A stretch of 64,000 nt of DNA from Planctomycetota bacterium (GCA_016872555.1 VGZO01000016.1:1-64000), one strand, 5' to 3'; counted from the first letter of the stretch, positions 8,046 to 16,699 are shown. The notes: a model not told the origin generated them from the sequence alone. Numbers and translations are program-made.

Positions 8046-9008
8046 ATGCCAGCGGTCGGATCGTCCTCGGTGGTGGCCGCGGCCGACCCGGCTGCTGAAT
8101 TGGCGGCCGTCCGCGCGTTCGTCGATCCGCGACTCGACGGTGCACTGGCGACTTCCGGCGACTCGTCGCCCCGGCTTGCAGAGGCGATGCGCTATGCTCT
8201 GCTCGCGCCGGGCAAGCGGCTCCGTCCGGCACTCGTGCTGTGGGCCGCCGAGGCGGTCGCGCCCGACCGATTGTCGCGTGCTGCGGCCTGGGAGGCGGCG
8301 GCCCCGGCGGCGGTGGCAGTCGAGATGATCCACGCCTACTCGCTGGTCCACGACGATCTCCCGGCGATGGACGACGACGACCTGCGACGGGGCCGCCCGA
8401 CGTGCCACCGGGCGTTCGACGAGGCGACAGCGATCCTCTGCGGCGATGCCCTCCAAGCGCGGGCATTCGCCGTCCTGGCGGGCGGCATGCCGGCGACGAC
8501 CGCCGCCCGCGCGCTGGGAGTGCTGGCCACCGCAGCCGGTCCCGACGCGCTCGTCGGAGGGCAGGCCGACGACCTCGCCTTCGAGCGCGGCTGGCAGCCG
8601 GATCTGTCGACCGCAACGGCAGCGGACCAACTGGCGTGGCTGGAGCGGGTCCATCGCCGCAAGACCGGGGCGCTGTTCCGGGCCGCGGTGATCCTCGGCG
8701 GACTGGCGCTGGAAGCCGACGAGCCCAGCCTCGCGCTGCTCGACGAGTACGCACGCCACTTCGGCCTCGCCTTCCAGATCGCCGACGATCTCCTCGATGC
8801 CGAGGGGGACGAGGCAACCGTCGGCAAACGGGTCGGCAAGGACGCGGGACGGGGCAAGCTCACCTTTCCCACCGTCGCCGGACTGGAACCGAGCCGCCGT
8901 CGGGCCGCCGACCTCGCCGCTTCGGCAAAAACCGTGACCGCCACCCTCGGCACCCGTGCCACGGCACTCGGTCGGCTGGCGGAGTGGATCGTCGCCCGGG
9001 ATCATTGA
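8046..9008 (+). CDS. ispA: Polyprenyl (farnesyl/geranylgeranyl) diphosphate synthase
   Basis: A 320-residue cytoplasmic prenyltransferase condensing isopentenyl diphosphate with allylic diphosphates. The first Asp-rich motif DDLPAMD is at about residues 103-109 and the second, ADDLLDAEGD, is near 247. GKRLRPALVLWA and VGKDAGRGKLTFPTVAGL are family signatures. The DDx4D first motif is the bacterial short-chain type, so the product is C15 or C20. The start is uncertain: ATG 8046 was taken as the first Met close to the conserved fold, although the frame is open from 7944. Its place between xseB and dxs matches the well-known xseB-ispA-dxs order. Confidence 0.88.
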   Translation: MPAVGSSSVVAAADPAAELAAVRAFVDPRLDGALATSGDSSPRLAEAMRYALLAPGKRLRPALVLWAAEAVAPDRLSRAAAWEAAAPAAVAVEMIHAYSLVHDDLPAMDDDDLRRGRPTCHRAFDEATAILCGDALQARAFAVLAGGMPATTAARALGVLATAAGPDALVGGQADDLAFERGWQPDLSTATAADQLAWLERVHRRKTGALFRAAVILGGLALEADEPSLALLDEYARHFGLAFQIADDLLDAEGDEATVGKRVGKDAGRGKLTFPTVAGLEPSRRRAADLAASAKTVTATLGTRATALGRLAEWIVARDH

Positions 9009-9094
9009 CCCCCGTCCTCCGGCCGCCCGCTGCCGACCAGCCCCGTTCCACACCCGCTCCGACCGTTCCCCGCAGCCACAAGGACGTACCGGCG

Positions 9095-11029
9095 ATGACG
9101 CGGCTCCTTCCGTCGATCATGTCTCCGAGGGATCTGGCCGATCTGTCGATCGAGCAGCTCGAGCAGCTCGCCGCGGAGATGCGGCGGAGCCTGTGCGAGG
9201 TGGCGACGACCCGGACGGCCCACTTCGCGTCGAACCTCGGCGTGGTGGAGCTGTGCCTGGCCCTCCACAAGGTGTTCGATTTCAGCCGCGACCGCCTCAT
9301 CTGGGACACCGGTCACCAGATCTATCCCCACAAGCTGATCACCGGCCGGTTCGCACGGTTCGCGACGATCCGCACGCGCGGCGGGCTGATGGGGTATCCC
9401 AACCCCGACGAGAGCCCCTACGACTTGTTCATGACCGGTCATGCCGGCTCGAGCGTGTCGACGGCGCTGGGGTTGGCCAGCGGCGACGACCTCTGTGGGC
9501 GCGACGACCGGCGGAGCGTGGCGGTGATCGGCGACGGCGCCCTTCCCTCGGGGATCGTCTTCGAGGCGCTCAACAACGCCGGCTTCCTCAAGAAGCGGCT
9601 CCTGGTGATCCTCAACGACAACAAGATGTCGATCTGCCCGCGCGTCGGTGCACTGGCGGAGTATCTCGACGTGATTCGTACCAATCCCTGGTACCGCGGG
9701 ATCAAGCAGCAGGCCGGCGAGATCATCAAAGGCGTGCCGATGGTCGGCGAGTCGATGGAGCGGATGCTGCTCAACGTCAAGGACTCGCTCAAGGCCACGC
9801 TCCACGGCGGCATGCTCTTCCAGGCCCTCGGGGTGCGCTATTTCGGCCCCGTCGACGGTCACTCGCTGCCCGGCTTGATCCGCTACCTCCAGCTCGTCAA
9901 GGACGAGGAGGGGCCGGTCCTCCTCCACGTCCTCACCGAGAAGGGGCACGGCTTCAAGCCGGCCGCCGACGATCCGGTGTTCTTCCACACGCCGGCGCCG
10001 TTCGAATGCGACGACGACGACTGCGTGATCGCGATCAAGAAGTCGACGGCACGGACCTACACCGACGTCGCCAGCGAGTCGATCGCCAAGGCGATGCGCC
10101 GCGATCAGACCGTGACGGTGATCACCGCGGCGATGTGCCAGGGGAACAAACTCGAGCCGGTCCGTGCCGAGTTTCCCACGCGGTTCTTCGACGTCGGGAT
10201 CTGCGAGTCGCACGCCGTCGCCTTCGCGGCCGGGCAGGCCAAGGTCGGCTGCCGGCCGATCGTCGACATCTACAGCACCTTCCTCCAGCGTTCCTACGAC
10301 CAGATCTTCCAGGAGGTCTGCCTGCAGAACCTGCCCGTCGTGTTCATGCTCGACCGCGCCGGTCTCACCGGTCCCGACGGACCGACCCACCACGGGTCCT
10401 ACGACCTCGGCTACCTGAGGCTGTTCCCCAACATCACCGTCCTCGCGCCGGGCGACGAACACGACATGACGGCGATGCTCGATTGGGCGCTGACCCAGCC
10501 GGGGCCGGTGGCGATCCGCTACCCGAAGGCGGTCGTCGATCACCACCGTGGCGAGCGCGCCCCGATCGCCTCCGCGACCGCCGAGTTCATACGCGGCGGC
10601 GGCGACGGGCTGATCGTCGCCTGCGGGACCCTCGTCGGCGCGAGCCTCCAGGCGGCGGCCCTCCTCTCCGAGGAGGGGCTCGACGTCGGCGTCGTCAACG
10701 CGCGGTTCGTCAAACCCCTCGATCCGCGCCTCGTCGAGCGGATCGAAGCCGCTCCATGGGTCGTGACGGTCGAGGAAAACGCCCTGCCGACCGGCTTCGG
10801 GAGCGCCGTGCTCGAGGCCTGCGCCGATGCCCAGGCCGCCGCACCGCGCGGGGCGTTCGTCCTTCCGCCGGTGGTCCGCCTCGGTCTGCCCGATCGGTTC
10901 GTCGAACATGGCGAGCGCGGTGAATTGTTCGCCGAGCTCGGACTCGACGCGGCCGGGATCGCGGCCCGCTGCCGCGCGCTCGCCGGCCGGCAGGCGGCGA
11001 GCCTCGCGACGCCGGTCGCGGGCCGTTGA
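9095..11029 (+). CDS. dxs: 1-deoxy-D-xylulose-5-phosphate synthase
   Basis: A 644-residue thiamine-diphosphate enzyme that makes DXP from pyruvate and glyceraldehyde-3-phosphate, the first step of the MEP pathway. Visible features in order: DTGHQIYPHKLITGR, the ThDP motif GDGALPSG...LNDNK, GPVDGHSLPGL, DVGICESHAVAFAAGQA with the catalytic Glu, IYSTFLQRSYDQ and GPDGPTHHGSYDLGYLR. The common GDGALTGG is GDGALPSG here, and AEQHA is CESHA; the catalytic Glu is kept. The ATG at 9095 lies 86 bp after ispA. The gene is immediately followed by nadK. Confidence 0.93.
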   Translation: MTRLLPSIMSPRDLADLSIEQLEQLAAEMRRSLCEVATTRTAHFASNLGVVELCLALHKVFDFSRDRLIWDTGHQIYPHKLITGRFARFATIRTRGGLMGYPNPDESPYDLFMTGHAGSSVSTALGLASGDDLCGRDDRRSVAVIGDGALPSGIVFEALNNAGFLKKRLLVILNDNKMSICPRVGALAEYLDVIRTNPWYRGIKQQAGEIIKGVPMVGESMERMLLNVKDSLKATLHGGMLFQALGVRYFGPVDGHSLPGLIRYLQLVKDEEGPVLLHVLTEKGHGFKPAADDPVFFHTPAPFECDDDDCVIAIKKSTARTYTDVASESIAKAMRRDQTVTVITAAMCQGNKLEPVRAEFPTRFFDVGICESHAVAFAAGQAKVGCRPIVDIYSTFLQRSYDQIFQEVCLQNLPVVFMLDRAGLTGPDGPTHHGSYDLGYLRLFPNITVLAPGDEHDMTAMLDWALTQPGPVAIRYPKAVVDHHRGERAPIASATAEFIRGGGDGLIVACGTLVGASLQAAALLSEEGLDVGVVNARFVKPLDPRLVERIEAAPWVVTVEENALPTGFGSAVLEACADAQAAAPRGAFVLPPVVRLGLPDRFVEHGERGELFAELGLDAAGIAARCRALAGRQAASLATPVAGR

Positions 11030-11047
11030 GCCGCGCGTGGAATCCGC

Positions 11048-11995
11048 ATGCCAGCCCCCCGTCGCCTCGAGCCCGAACGCCCCCACGCCGGCGACCTCGC
11101 CATCGCCTTGGTGGCCTCCTCGGCCTCGGCCACGATCGCGACCGAGGCCGAGCGGCTGGCGGCATACCTTGTCGGACGGGGCCATCGCGCCTGGACCGCG
11201 ACCGTGCCGCGGCGCGATCCGCGATCCGGGGCGCCCGAACGCGACGACGCGCCGGTGCTGCGCGATGCCGACCTGGTGATCGTGCTCGGCGGTGACGGCA
11301 CGATCCTCCACACGGCCCGCTGGATGGCCTACCACCAGGTGCCGGTCCTCGGCGTCAACCTCGGAACGCTGGGATTCCTCGCCGACCACCCTCACGGGGA
11401 CGTCGAGAGCGCGATCACCGCGATCGAGGCAGGGCGGTTCCGGCTCGTCGATCACATGCTGTTCGAATGCCACGTGCGCCGGGCCGGTGTCACCATCCAC
11501 CGTGAACTGGGGATGAACGACGTCTCGGTCCTCGCCGGTCCGCCGTTCTCGATGATCGAGATCGTGCTCAACGTCGACGGCGAGTACGCCACGACCTACC
11601 GCTGCGACGGGTTGATCGTCAGCACCCCCGTCGGCTCGACGGCCTACAACCTGTCGGCCGGCGGGCCGATCGTGCGGAAGGATCTCGATGCGTTCATCTT
11701 CAATCCGCTCAATTCCCACGCCCTGAGCAACAGGCCCGTCGTCGATTCGGCCGAGCGGATCTACGACCTGTTCGTCCCCCACCCGAACGCCGGCTCGGCC
11801 TGCGTCGTCGACGGCCAGGTGGTCACGGGGCTGGAGGAGGGCGACTACGTCGCCGTGCAGCGGGCGGCACCGCGGTTCACGCTCGTCGAGACCAGCGATC
11901 GCGGCTACTATCGCACGCTGCGCGACAAACTTCATTGGGGTGGAGGGTTCCAGGCGACCGGCCCGCGGTTCACGCGCGCCGGCCCACCGGGATGA
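11048..11995 (+). CDS. nadK: NAD(+) kinase
   Basis: A 315-residue ATP-dependent NAD kinase that produces NADP, the cofactor used by the next MEP-pathway steps. The signature GGDGT occurs at about residues 81-85 (VLGGDGTILHTARW). GVNLGTLGFLAD, ELGMNDVSV and the C-terminal signature CDGLIVSTPVGSTAYNLSAGGPI-like stretch all follow in order. The gene starts 18 bp after dxs and probably ends the transcript. The N-terminal 30 residues are low-complexity. Confidence 0.93.
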   Translation: MPAPRRLEPERPHAGDLAIALVASSASATIATEAERLAAYLVGRGHRAWTATVPRRDPRSGAPERDDAPVLRDADLVIVLGGDGTILHTARWMAYHQVPVLGVNLGTLGFLADHPHGDVESAITAIEAGRFRLVDHMLFECHVRRAGVTIHRELGMNDVSVLAGPPFSMIEIVLNVDGEYATTYRCDGLIVSTPVGSTAYNLSAGGPIVRKDLDAFIFNPLNSHALSNRPVVDSAERIYDLFVPHPNAGSACVVDGQVVTGLEEGDYVAVQRAAPRFTLVETSDRGYYRTLRDKLHWGGGFQATGPRFTRAGPPG

Positions 11996-12074
11996 GACGG
12001 GCCCGGTGAATGGACTCCCGGAGCGTCCGACGCCGCAGTGGCCCGGACCCGTCCTGCTGGCAAGGAGACGAGGC

Positions 12075-12971
12075 ATGGTCGCACGCGGGGCTGCCTGGGG
12101 ACGGGACGGGAAAGCGCGTCATGGTGGCCGTCGGTGCGGCGCGGTCGCATTCCTCCTGGCCGGCATCACGCTCGCCGCCGGTGGTCGGGGACACGCCGAC
12201 GAACCGGGCCCGGTGCGCCTCGAATACCGGTTCCGGTCCGGCGAGGTGCTGCCGATGTCGGTCGCCCACCGGGCGCTCACCGAGACGACGGTCGCGGGCA
12301 CGCGGCAGGCCGTCGAGACCGCCACCGATTCGACGAAGCGGTGGCGGGTGACCGACGTCGACGACATGGGCCGGACGACGATCGAACACTCGGTCGACGA
12401 CGTTTCGATGACGTCGCGCACCAGTGACCGCGGCGAGACGCGGTGGCGCAGCACCGACTCCAGCCCACCCCCCCCGGGCTACGAGACGTTCGCCGACAGC
12501 CTGGGGATCCCGCTCACGCGGCTGGTCATCGATCGTGCCGGGCGCGTCCTCGAGCGCCGCGAACTCCGCCCCCAGCCTCCGCCCGCGACCGGTGACCTGA
12601 TGGTGGTGCCGTTGCCCGACGGGCCGGTCGCGGTCGGCGCCGAATGGACGGTGCCCCAGGAGGTCGTCGTCGAAGTTCCGGGGGGGCCCCGTCGCGCCGT
12701 CCGGACGCGGCTCCGCTACCGTCTCGACGAGCTCCGCGACGGCGTCGCCGTGATCCACGTCGACACCACCGTGCTCACCCCGATCGACGACCCACGGGTG
12801 GAGGCCCGGCTCCTGGAACGGATCTGGGACGGCACGATCCGCTTCGACATCGAACGGGGTCGGGTCGCGAGCCGGTCGACGACGATCGACCGGCGGGTCG
12901 TCGGGTTCAGCGGTGCCGAGTCGAGCCTGCGCTACAAGGCGAGCCTCGAGGAACGTCTTGCCGGCCCCTGA
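12075..12971 (+). CDS. Exported protein of unknown function
   Basis: The 298-residue product has an Arg-rich N-terminus followed by a hydrophobic signal segment (about residues 22-38) ending at GGRGHADE. The mature part starts VRLEYRFRSGEVLPMSV and is rich in short beta-strand-like segments, such as IDRAGRVLERR, GAEWTVPQEVVVEVPGG and TRLRYRLDELRDGVAVIHVDTT. It resembles planctomycete exported proteins annotated only as DUF; I cannot assign a role. The start is well supported by AAGGAG 7 nt before the ATG at 12075. It lies 79 bp after nadK. Confidence 0.75.
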   Translation: MVARGAAWGRDGKARHGGRRCGAVAFLLAGITLAAGGRGHADEPGPVRLEYRFRSGEVLPMSVAHRALTETTVAGTRQAVETATDSTKRWRVTDVDDMGRTTIEHSVDDVSMTSRTSDRGETRWRSTDSSPPPPGYETFADSLGIPLTRLVIDRAGRVLERRELRPQPPPATGDLMVVPLPDGPVAVGAEWTVPQEVVVEVPGGPRRAVRTRLRYRLDELRDGVAVIHVDTTVLTPIDDPRVEARLLERIWDGTIRFDIERGRVASRSTTIDRRVVGFSGAESSLRYKASLEERLAGP

Positions 12972-13005
12972 GTGGCGGTGATCGCCGGCCCGCGCTCGAC
13001 CGTGC

Positions 13006-13034
13006 TTGCCCGCCGCGATCGACTGAAGTATGGT
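13006..13034 (+). promoter_or_regulatory. Candidate promoter of the rbfA-rtcB transcript
   Basis: TTGCCC at 13006-13011 and TATGGT at 13029-13034 are separated by exactly 17 bp. Transcription would start near 13041 and give a leader of about 395 nt before rbfA. Confidence 0.45.
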
Positions 13035-13097
13035 TGCTTATCGGCCGATGATCCTGCGGCTTTTGTGCTGCTGCCCACCCGCGGGCGGAGGTGAATC

Positions 13098-13151
13098 ATG
13101 CACGCGATCGCTTTGATTGCCGTCGTCGACCGCCTGCCGCTGGCCGGCTGA
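13098..13151 (+). CDS. Possible 17-residue leader peptide upstream of rbfA
   Basis: The ATG at 13098 is preceded by GGAGGTGA (13087-13094), an eight-base match to the anti-Shine-Dalgarno sequence at optimal spacing. It reads MHAIALIAVVDRLPLAG and stops at TGA 13149-13151, eight bases before a stable hairpin. It has no run of a single regulatory amino acid. This is either a leader peptide or a chance frame with an unusually good ribosome site. Confidence 0.4.
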   Translation: MHAIALIAVVDRLPLAG

Positions 13152-13158
13152 ACCGCTC

Positions 13159-13181
13159 GATCGGACGTTCCCCGTCCGATC
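13159..13181 (+). promoter_or_regulatory. Hairpin directly after the leader ORF
   Basis: GATCGGACG (13159-13167) pairs perfectly with CGTCCGATC (13173-13181) around a TTCCC loop. No T-run follows, so it is not a standard terminator. It could be an attenuator or an RNA-stability element. Confidence 0.5.
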
Positions 13182-13240
13182 CGCCATCACGGGCCCGCTC
13201 CCCTGGTGATCCGGTTCCGAGCCCACCCGCTCGCTCCTCC

Positions 13241-13269
13241 GGGAAATCTCCGGTTTTCGCCGGTTTCCC
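13241..13269 (+). promoter_or_regulatory. Second hairpin in the rbfA leader
   Basis: GGGAAA pairs with TTTCCC on the outside and CCGG with CCGG on the inside, around a TTTTCG loop, with a 3-nt bulge (TCT) on the left arm. In total it has ten base pairs. It lies midway between the leader ORF and rbfA. Confidence 0.45.
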
Positions 13270-13435
13270 GCAGTTTCCGGTGGCAGGTCTGACATCGCCT
13301 TTCGTGTTGCCCCTCCGGCGACCGTCGGCGACATCGCGCGCCCCCCGCGGCCCACGAGGCAGCTCCGGAAACCTGTCGTTTTCGGCTGCCGCATCCTTCC
13401 ACTGCCACGTCCGACAACTCTCCCGGGAAAACCCC

Positions 13436-13840
13436 ATGGCCAGCCGCCGTTCGCTCCGTCGTCGTTCGTCCCGTTTCCCGTCGCCCGAAGGCGACGACCA
13501 GCCGTCGTTCCCCCGTTCCTCCGCCGTCAATCGAAAGGACCTCCAGCTCTGCCGTCAGGTCGCCGAAGCCCTTCATCTCCTTCTCGGCGACTGCGGCGAC
13601 GACATCCTCCGCGACCTCCACGTCGTCCAAGTGCTTCCCGCCCCCGACGCCACGCAGCTGCTCGTGATCGTCGGCGCGGCACCGGGAGACACGCCTCCCG
13701 ATCCCGGCAGCGTTCTCGAGCGCCTCCAGGCGCGCTCGGGGATGCTGCGCGCCGGCGTGGCCGCGGCGATCACGCGCAAGCGTGCGCCGGCACTGCTGTT
13801 CGAGTACGCCGTGCCCCGGGTCGCGGAGGATCACCGATGA
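13436..13840 (+). CDS. rbfA: RbfA-like ribosome-binding factor
   Basis: The 134-residue product has a basic Ser/Arg-rich tail (about 30 residues) and then a KH-like RbfA domain. Visible features are a QVAEALHLLLGD helix, a LRDLHVVQVLPAPDATQLLVIVGAA strand pair, an LERLQARSGMLRAGVAAAIT helix and an RKRAPALLFEYAVP terminal strand. RbfA binds immature 30S subunits near the 16S 3' region and assists maturation. The usual nusA-infB-rbfA setting is absent. Instead its stop overlaps the rtcB start (ATGA). ATG 13436 is chosen because the open frame upstream looks non-coding. The gene could be a second, specialised copy. Confidence 0.75.
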   Translation: MASRRSLRRRSSRFPSPEGDDQPSFPRSSAVNRKDLQLCRQVAEALHLLLGDCGDDILRDLHVVQVLPAPDATQLLVIVGAAPGDTPPDPGSVLERLQARSGMLRAGVAAAITRKRAPALLFEYAVPRVAEDHR

Positions 13841-14973
13841 CGCATTCCCCATCGCCGGTGACACCGCGGACGTGGCTGGTCGCGCCGCTCGCCGCAGACG
13901 TTCGCCGTTCGATCGACCGGCTGGCCGGATCGGCCGACGTCCGGCAGGTGGCGGTGATGCCCGACGTCCACCGGTCAGGTGACGTCTGCGTCGGAGTCGC
14001 CGTCGCCACGTCCGGCCTCGTCTACCCGGCGGCCGTCGGTGGCGACATCGGCTGCGGGATGGCGGCCCTGCGCTTCGACGCGGCGGCCGACATCCTCGCC
14101 GCCGAGGCCACCGCGCTCGAGATCCTCCGCGGGTTCCGCGGGGTGGTGCCGGCGCTCAAACGGCGGCGTGCGGACGCCGTGGGTGGGCCCGACCCGGAGC
14201 GCCTCTCGGCCGCGGCCCTCGCGCGCGCCGCGCGGCGGGACGGCGCGTGGCAGCTCGGCACACTCGGCCGCGGCAATCACTTCCTCGAACTGCAGGCCGA
14301 CCAGGAGGGGTGGTTGTGGCTGATGGTCCACAGCGGCTCGCGCGGCATCGGCCGGGCGATCGACGCCTGGCACCGCCGCACCGCGGTGCCGGTGGACGAT
14401 GGCGGGCTGGCCGCGCTTGATTCCACCACCGCGGTGGGCCGGGCGTACCTCGACGACGTCGCCTGGGCGCGGGAGTGGTCGCGTGCCAACCGGGCGTGCA
14501 TCGCGCGGGCGGCTGCCGAAATCCTCCGGACCGTGTGCGGCGCCACGGCGGAATGGGGGACGCTGGTCGACTGCGACCACAACCATGTCCGCGCCGAGTC
14601 GCACGACGGGGTCGACCTGCTCGTGCACCGCAAGGGGGCCCTGTCGGCGCGCGCGGGCGAGCGTGGGCTGGTACCAGGGTCGATGGGGACGGCGAGCTTC
14701 CACACCGTCGGACGGGGCTTCGCGGCGGCGCTCGAGTCGAGCTCCCACGGCGCCGGCCGGGCGCTTCCCCGCGGCACGGCGGCGGAGCGGATCGACGCCG
14801 GCCGGCTCGTGCGGGAGATGCACGGCGTATGGTTCGACGCGCGCCGCGCCGGCCAGCTGCGCGACGAGGCACCGTCGGCCTACAAGGACATCCGCGCCGT
14901 GATGCGCGCCCAGCGCGAGTTGACCGCCGTCGAACGCGAACTGCGGCCGGTCCTCAGCTACAAGGCGACCTGA
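13837..14973 (+). CDS. rtcB: RtcB family RNA-splicing ligase
   Basis: A 378-residue GTP- and Mn2+-dependent ligase that joins 2',3'-cyclic phosphate or 3'-phosphate RNA ends to 5'-OH ends. Family motifs are complete: GGDIGCGM (metal-binding Asp and Cys), LGRGNHFLE, VHSGSRG, DCDHNHV, RKGA, VPGSMGTASF, SSHGAGR with the His that takes GMP (about residue 304), and EAPSAYKDI. No archease or rtcR regulator is nearby. The start codon overlaps the rbfA stop as ATGA, so the two are translationally coupled. It ends 15 bp from the end of dnaA, which is on the opposite strand. Confidence 0.9.
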   Translation: MTHSPSPVTPRTWLVAPLAADVRRSIDRLAGSADVRQVAVMPDVHRSGDVCVGVAVATSGLVYPAAVGGDIGCGMAALRFDAAADILAAEATALEILRGFRGVVPALKRRRADAVGGPDPERLSAAALARAARRDGAWQLGTLGRGNHFLELQADQEGWLWLMVHSGSRGIGRAIDAWHRRTAVPVDDGGLAALDSTTAVGRAYLDDVAWAREWSRANRACIARAAAEILRTVCGATAEWGTLVDCDHNHVRAESHDGVDLLVHRKGALSARAGERGLVPGSMGTASFHTVGRGFAAALESSSHGAGRALPRGTAAERIDAGRLVREMHGVWFDARRAGQLRDEAPSAYKDIRAVMRAQRELTAVERELRPVLSYKAT

Positions 14974-14988
14974 CGCCTGCGAAGCCCG

Positions 14989-16614
14989 TCAGCCGACGAG
15001 CAGCAGATCCTCGACGCGGCGGATCACGTCGGCGACTCGCCACGTCGCGTCGGCGAGCATCAGCGGGCGGTCGGTCGCGAGCCAAGCCGCGACAGTCTTG
15101 TGGGCCGACAACACCGTCGAGTGGCTGCGCCTGCCGAAGTAGCCGCCGATCTCGGCAAGCGCGGCTGCCGTGTGCCGCCGCGCCAGGAACATCGCCAGCA
15201 TCCTCGGGTGGTTCACCGCGCGCCCCCTCGAGCGCGCTTGGAGCGAGCCCGGGGCCAGCCCCAGCGCCGTGCACACCGCCCGGTCGACGTCGGCGATCCG
15301 GACACCGCGGTGGCACGAGCGGATCAGGTCGGCGAGGGCTTCCTCGGCCAGCCCGACGTCGATCGGCATTCCGAGCATCTTGCTGGCCGCCTCGAGGCGG
15401 TTTACGGCGCCGACCAACTCCCGCGAATGGCGGACCAGCCTGGTGGCCACGAAGGCCACGACGTCGTCGGGCAGTTCGAGCCCCCGTCGGGCGGCCAACG
15501 AGACGACGATCCCGCGGCGCGACGCCTCGTCGGCCGGCTGGATCCGCGCGCTGATGCCGCCGCGGAGACGGGCCTGGAGGTCGGCTCCCAATTCCGTGAT
15601 CGTGTCGGGGTCGCGATCGGCCACGAGCACCACCTGGCGACCACGGCGCAGCAGGGCGTCGATGGTGTGGCACAGCTCCGTGACCGTGGCCCGGGCATTG
15701 CGGCCGGCGAAGAACTGCAGGTCGTCGATGGCGAACAGTTCCGCCGCCCGGCAGGTGCGCCGGAATGCGGCTGCCTGCCCTCCGTGCAGCGCCTGGAGAA
15801 ACGCGGTCGTGAACTGCTCCGCCGTCTGCGCGACGACCGCACCGACCGCGGCACGGTGCCGGACGCGCTCGCACAGCCCGTCCACGAGGTGCGTCTTCCC
15901 GCACCCTCCCGGGCCGACGATCACCAGCGGTGACACCTGTCCCGGTCGGGCCAGCGCCATCTCGACGGCGGTCCACGCCATTCGGTTGCCGGCGCCGACG
16001 ACGAACTCCGCCAGCCGGGCACCCGGAACACCGCGCCCCGGTTCGGACGGACGGCCGACGCCGATGGCGGCATCGCACGGGATCGGCGCGACGGACCGCT
16101 TTTCGTCAACCGGCGGCGCCAGCGGCATCAGCGCCCCGCGGCCGGCCGTCGCGGTGATCTCCCCGGCCTCGGGAACGGCGGCCGCATCACCGCCGGCCGG
16201 CAAGCCTTCCGGGGCGCACGCCGGCACGGCCGTGACCCACTCGACGGTGGCCGCCCCGTCGATCACCTCCCGGGCGGCGGCGACGAGGTCGGGGTGGAAG
16301 CTGCGCTCGAGCCACTGCCGGGCGAACGCCCCACCGACGACCACGCGCACCGTCCGGCTGCCGGACGGGGCTTCGAGAACTTCGATCGCGGTGCCCTCTG
16401 TGAACCAGACGGAGAACCGCTCGGGTCCGATGCGCCGGCGCACCGCCGCGCGAAACTGCTCCGTCGCCTCGACGGCGACACACCCAGCGGCCCGATCATC
16501 GACGACCCGGAGCCCTCCCCCGGACGCGGTCGGCGACCGATCCCCGCCGGCCTGAGGACGGCTCGACTCCTCGTGCAGCGACGACGCGCGAAGCGATCTG
16601 GCCGTCCGTGCCAT
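14989..16614 (-). CDS. dnaA: Chromosomal replication initiator protein DnaA
   Basis: The 541-residue protein has N-terminal domain I (FRAAVRRRIGPERFSVWF, about residues 50-70) and a variable linker of roughly 100 residues. The AAA+ domain has Walker A GPGGCGKTHL near 238 and Walker B LFAIDDLQFF near 297. The C-terminal DNA-binding domain ends in RSHSTVLSAHKTV near 500. In E. coli DnaA the equivalent RDHTTV supplies Asp, His and Thr contacts to the DnaA box; here they are Ser, His and Ser. The ATG at 16614 was chosen over GTG 16662 because it fits the promoter at 16700-16727. dnaN and recF are not adjacent. Confidence 0.9.
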   Translation of the reverse strand: MARTARSLRASSLHEESSRPQAGGDRSPTASGGGLRVVDDRAAGCVAVEATEQFRAAVRRRIGPERFSVWFTEGTAIEVLEAPSGSRTVRVVVGGAFARQWLERSFHPDLVAAAREVIDGAATVEWVTAVPACAPEGLPAGGDAAAVPEAGEITATAGRGALMPLAPPVDEKRSVAPIPCDAAIGVGRPSEPGRGVPGARLAEFVVGAGNRMAWTAVEMALARPGQVSPLVIVGPGGCGKTHLVDGLCERVRHRAAVGAVVAQTAEQFTTAFLQALHGGQAAAFRRTCRAAELFAIDDLQFFAGRNARATVTELCHTIDALLRRGRQVVLVADRDPDTITELGADLQARLRGGISARIQPADEASRRGIVVSLAARRGLELPDDVVAFVATRLVRHSRELVGAVNRLEAASKMLGMPIDVGLAEEALADLIRSCHRGVRIADVDRAVCTALGLAPGSLQARSRGRAVNHPRMLAMFLARRHTAAALAEIGGYFGRRSHSTVLSAHKTVAAWLATDRPLMLADATWRVADVIRRVEDLLLVG

Positions 16615-16699
16615 GGGGTCGTTCCAGATAGGCGACCTGCATCCATCGGCAGGCGCCGCCACCGCGGGAATCGCTTCCCAGACGTGACGAACGAGGCGG

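Larger units (their letters stand above)
12972..13435 (+). other. 464-bp leader region of rbfA-rtcB
   Basis: This stretch holds no protein I can recognise. It contains a candidate promoter (13006-13034), a 17-codon open frame with a perfect Shine-Dalgarno sequence (13098-13151) and two hairpins (13159-13181 and 13241-13269). A frame from GTG 13091 runs into rbfA, but its Ser/Pro/Arg-rich translation looks non-coding. Confidence 0.6.

Noticed and set aside
9002-12076. 1024-codon open frame on the minus strand opposite dxs and nadK
   Set aside because: Its translation is Asp/Arg/Gly-rich with no recognisable domain, while dxs and nadK on the other strand have full motifs. It is a GC-bias shadow.
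13091-13435. N-terminal extension of rbfA from GTG 13091
   Set aside because: Ser/Pro/Arg-rich non-protein-like translation; the good ribosome site there fits the ATG at 13098 in another frame.
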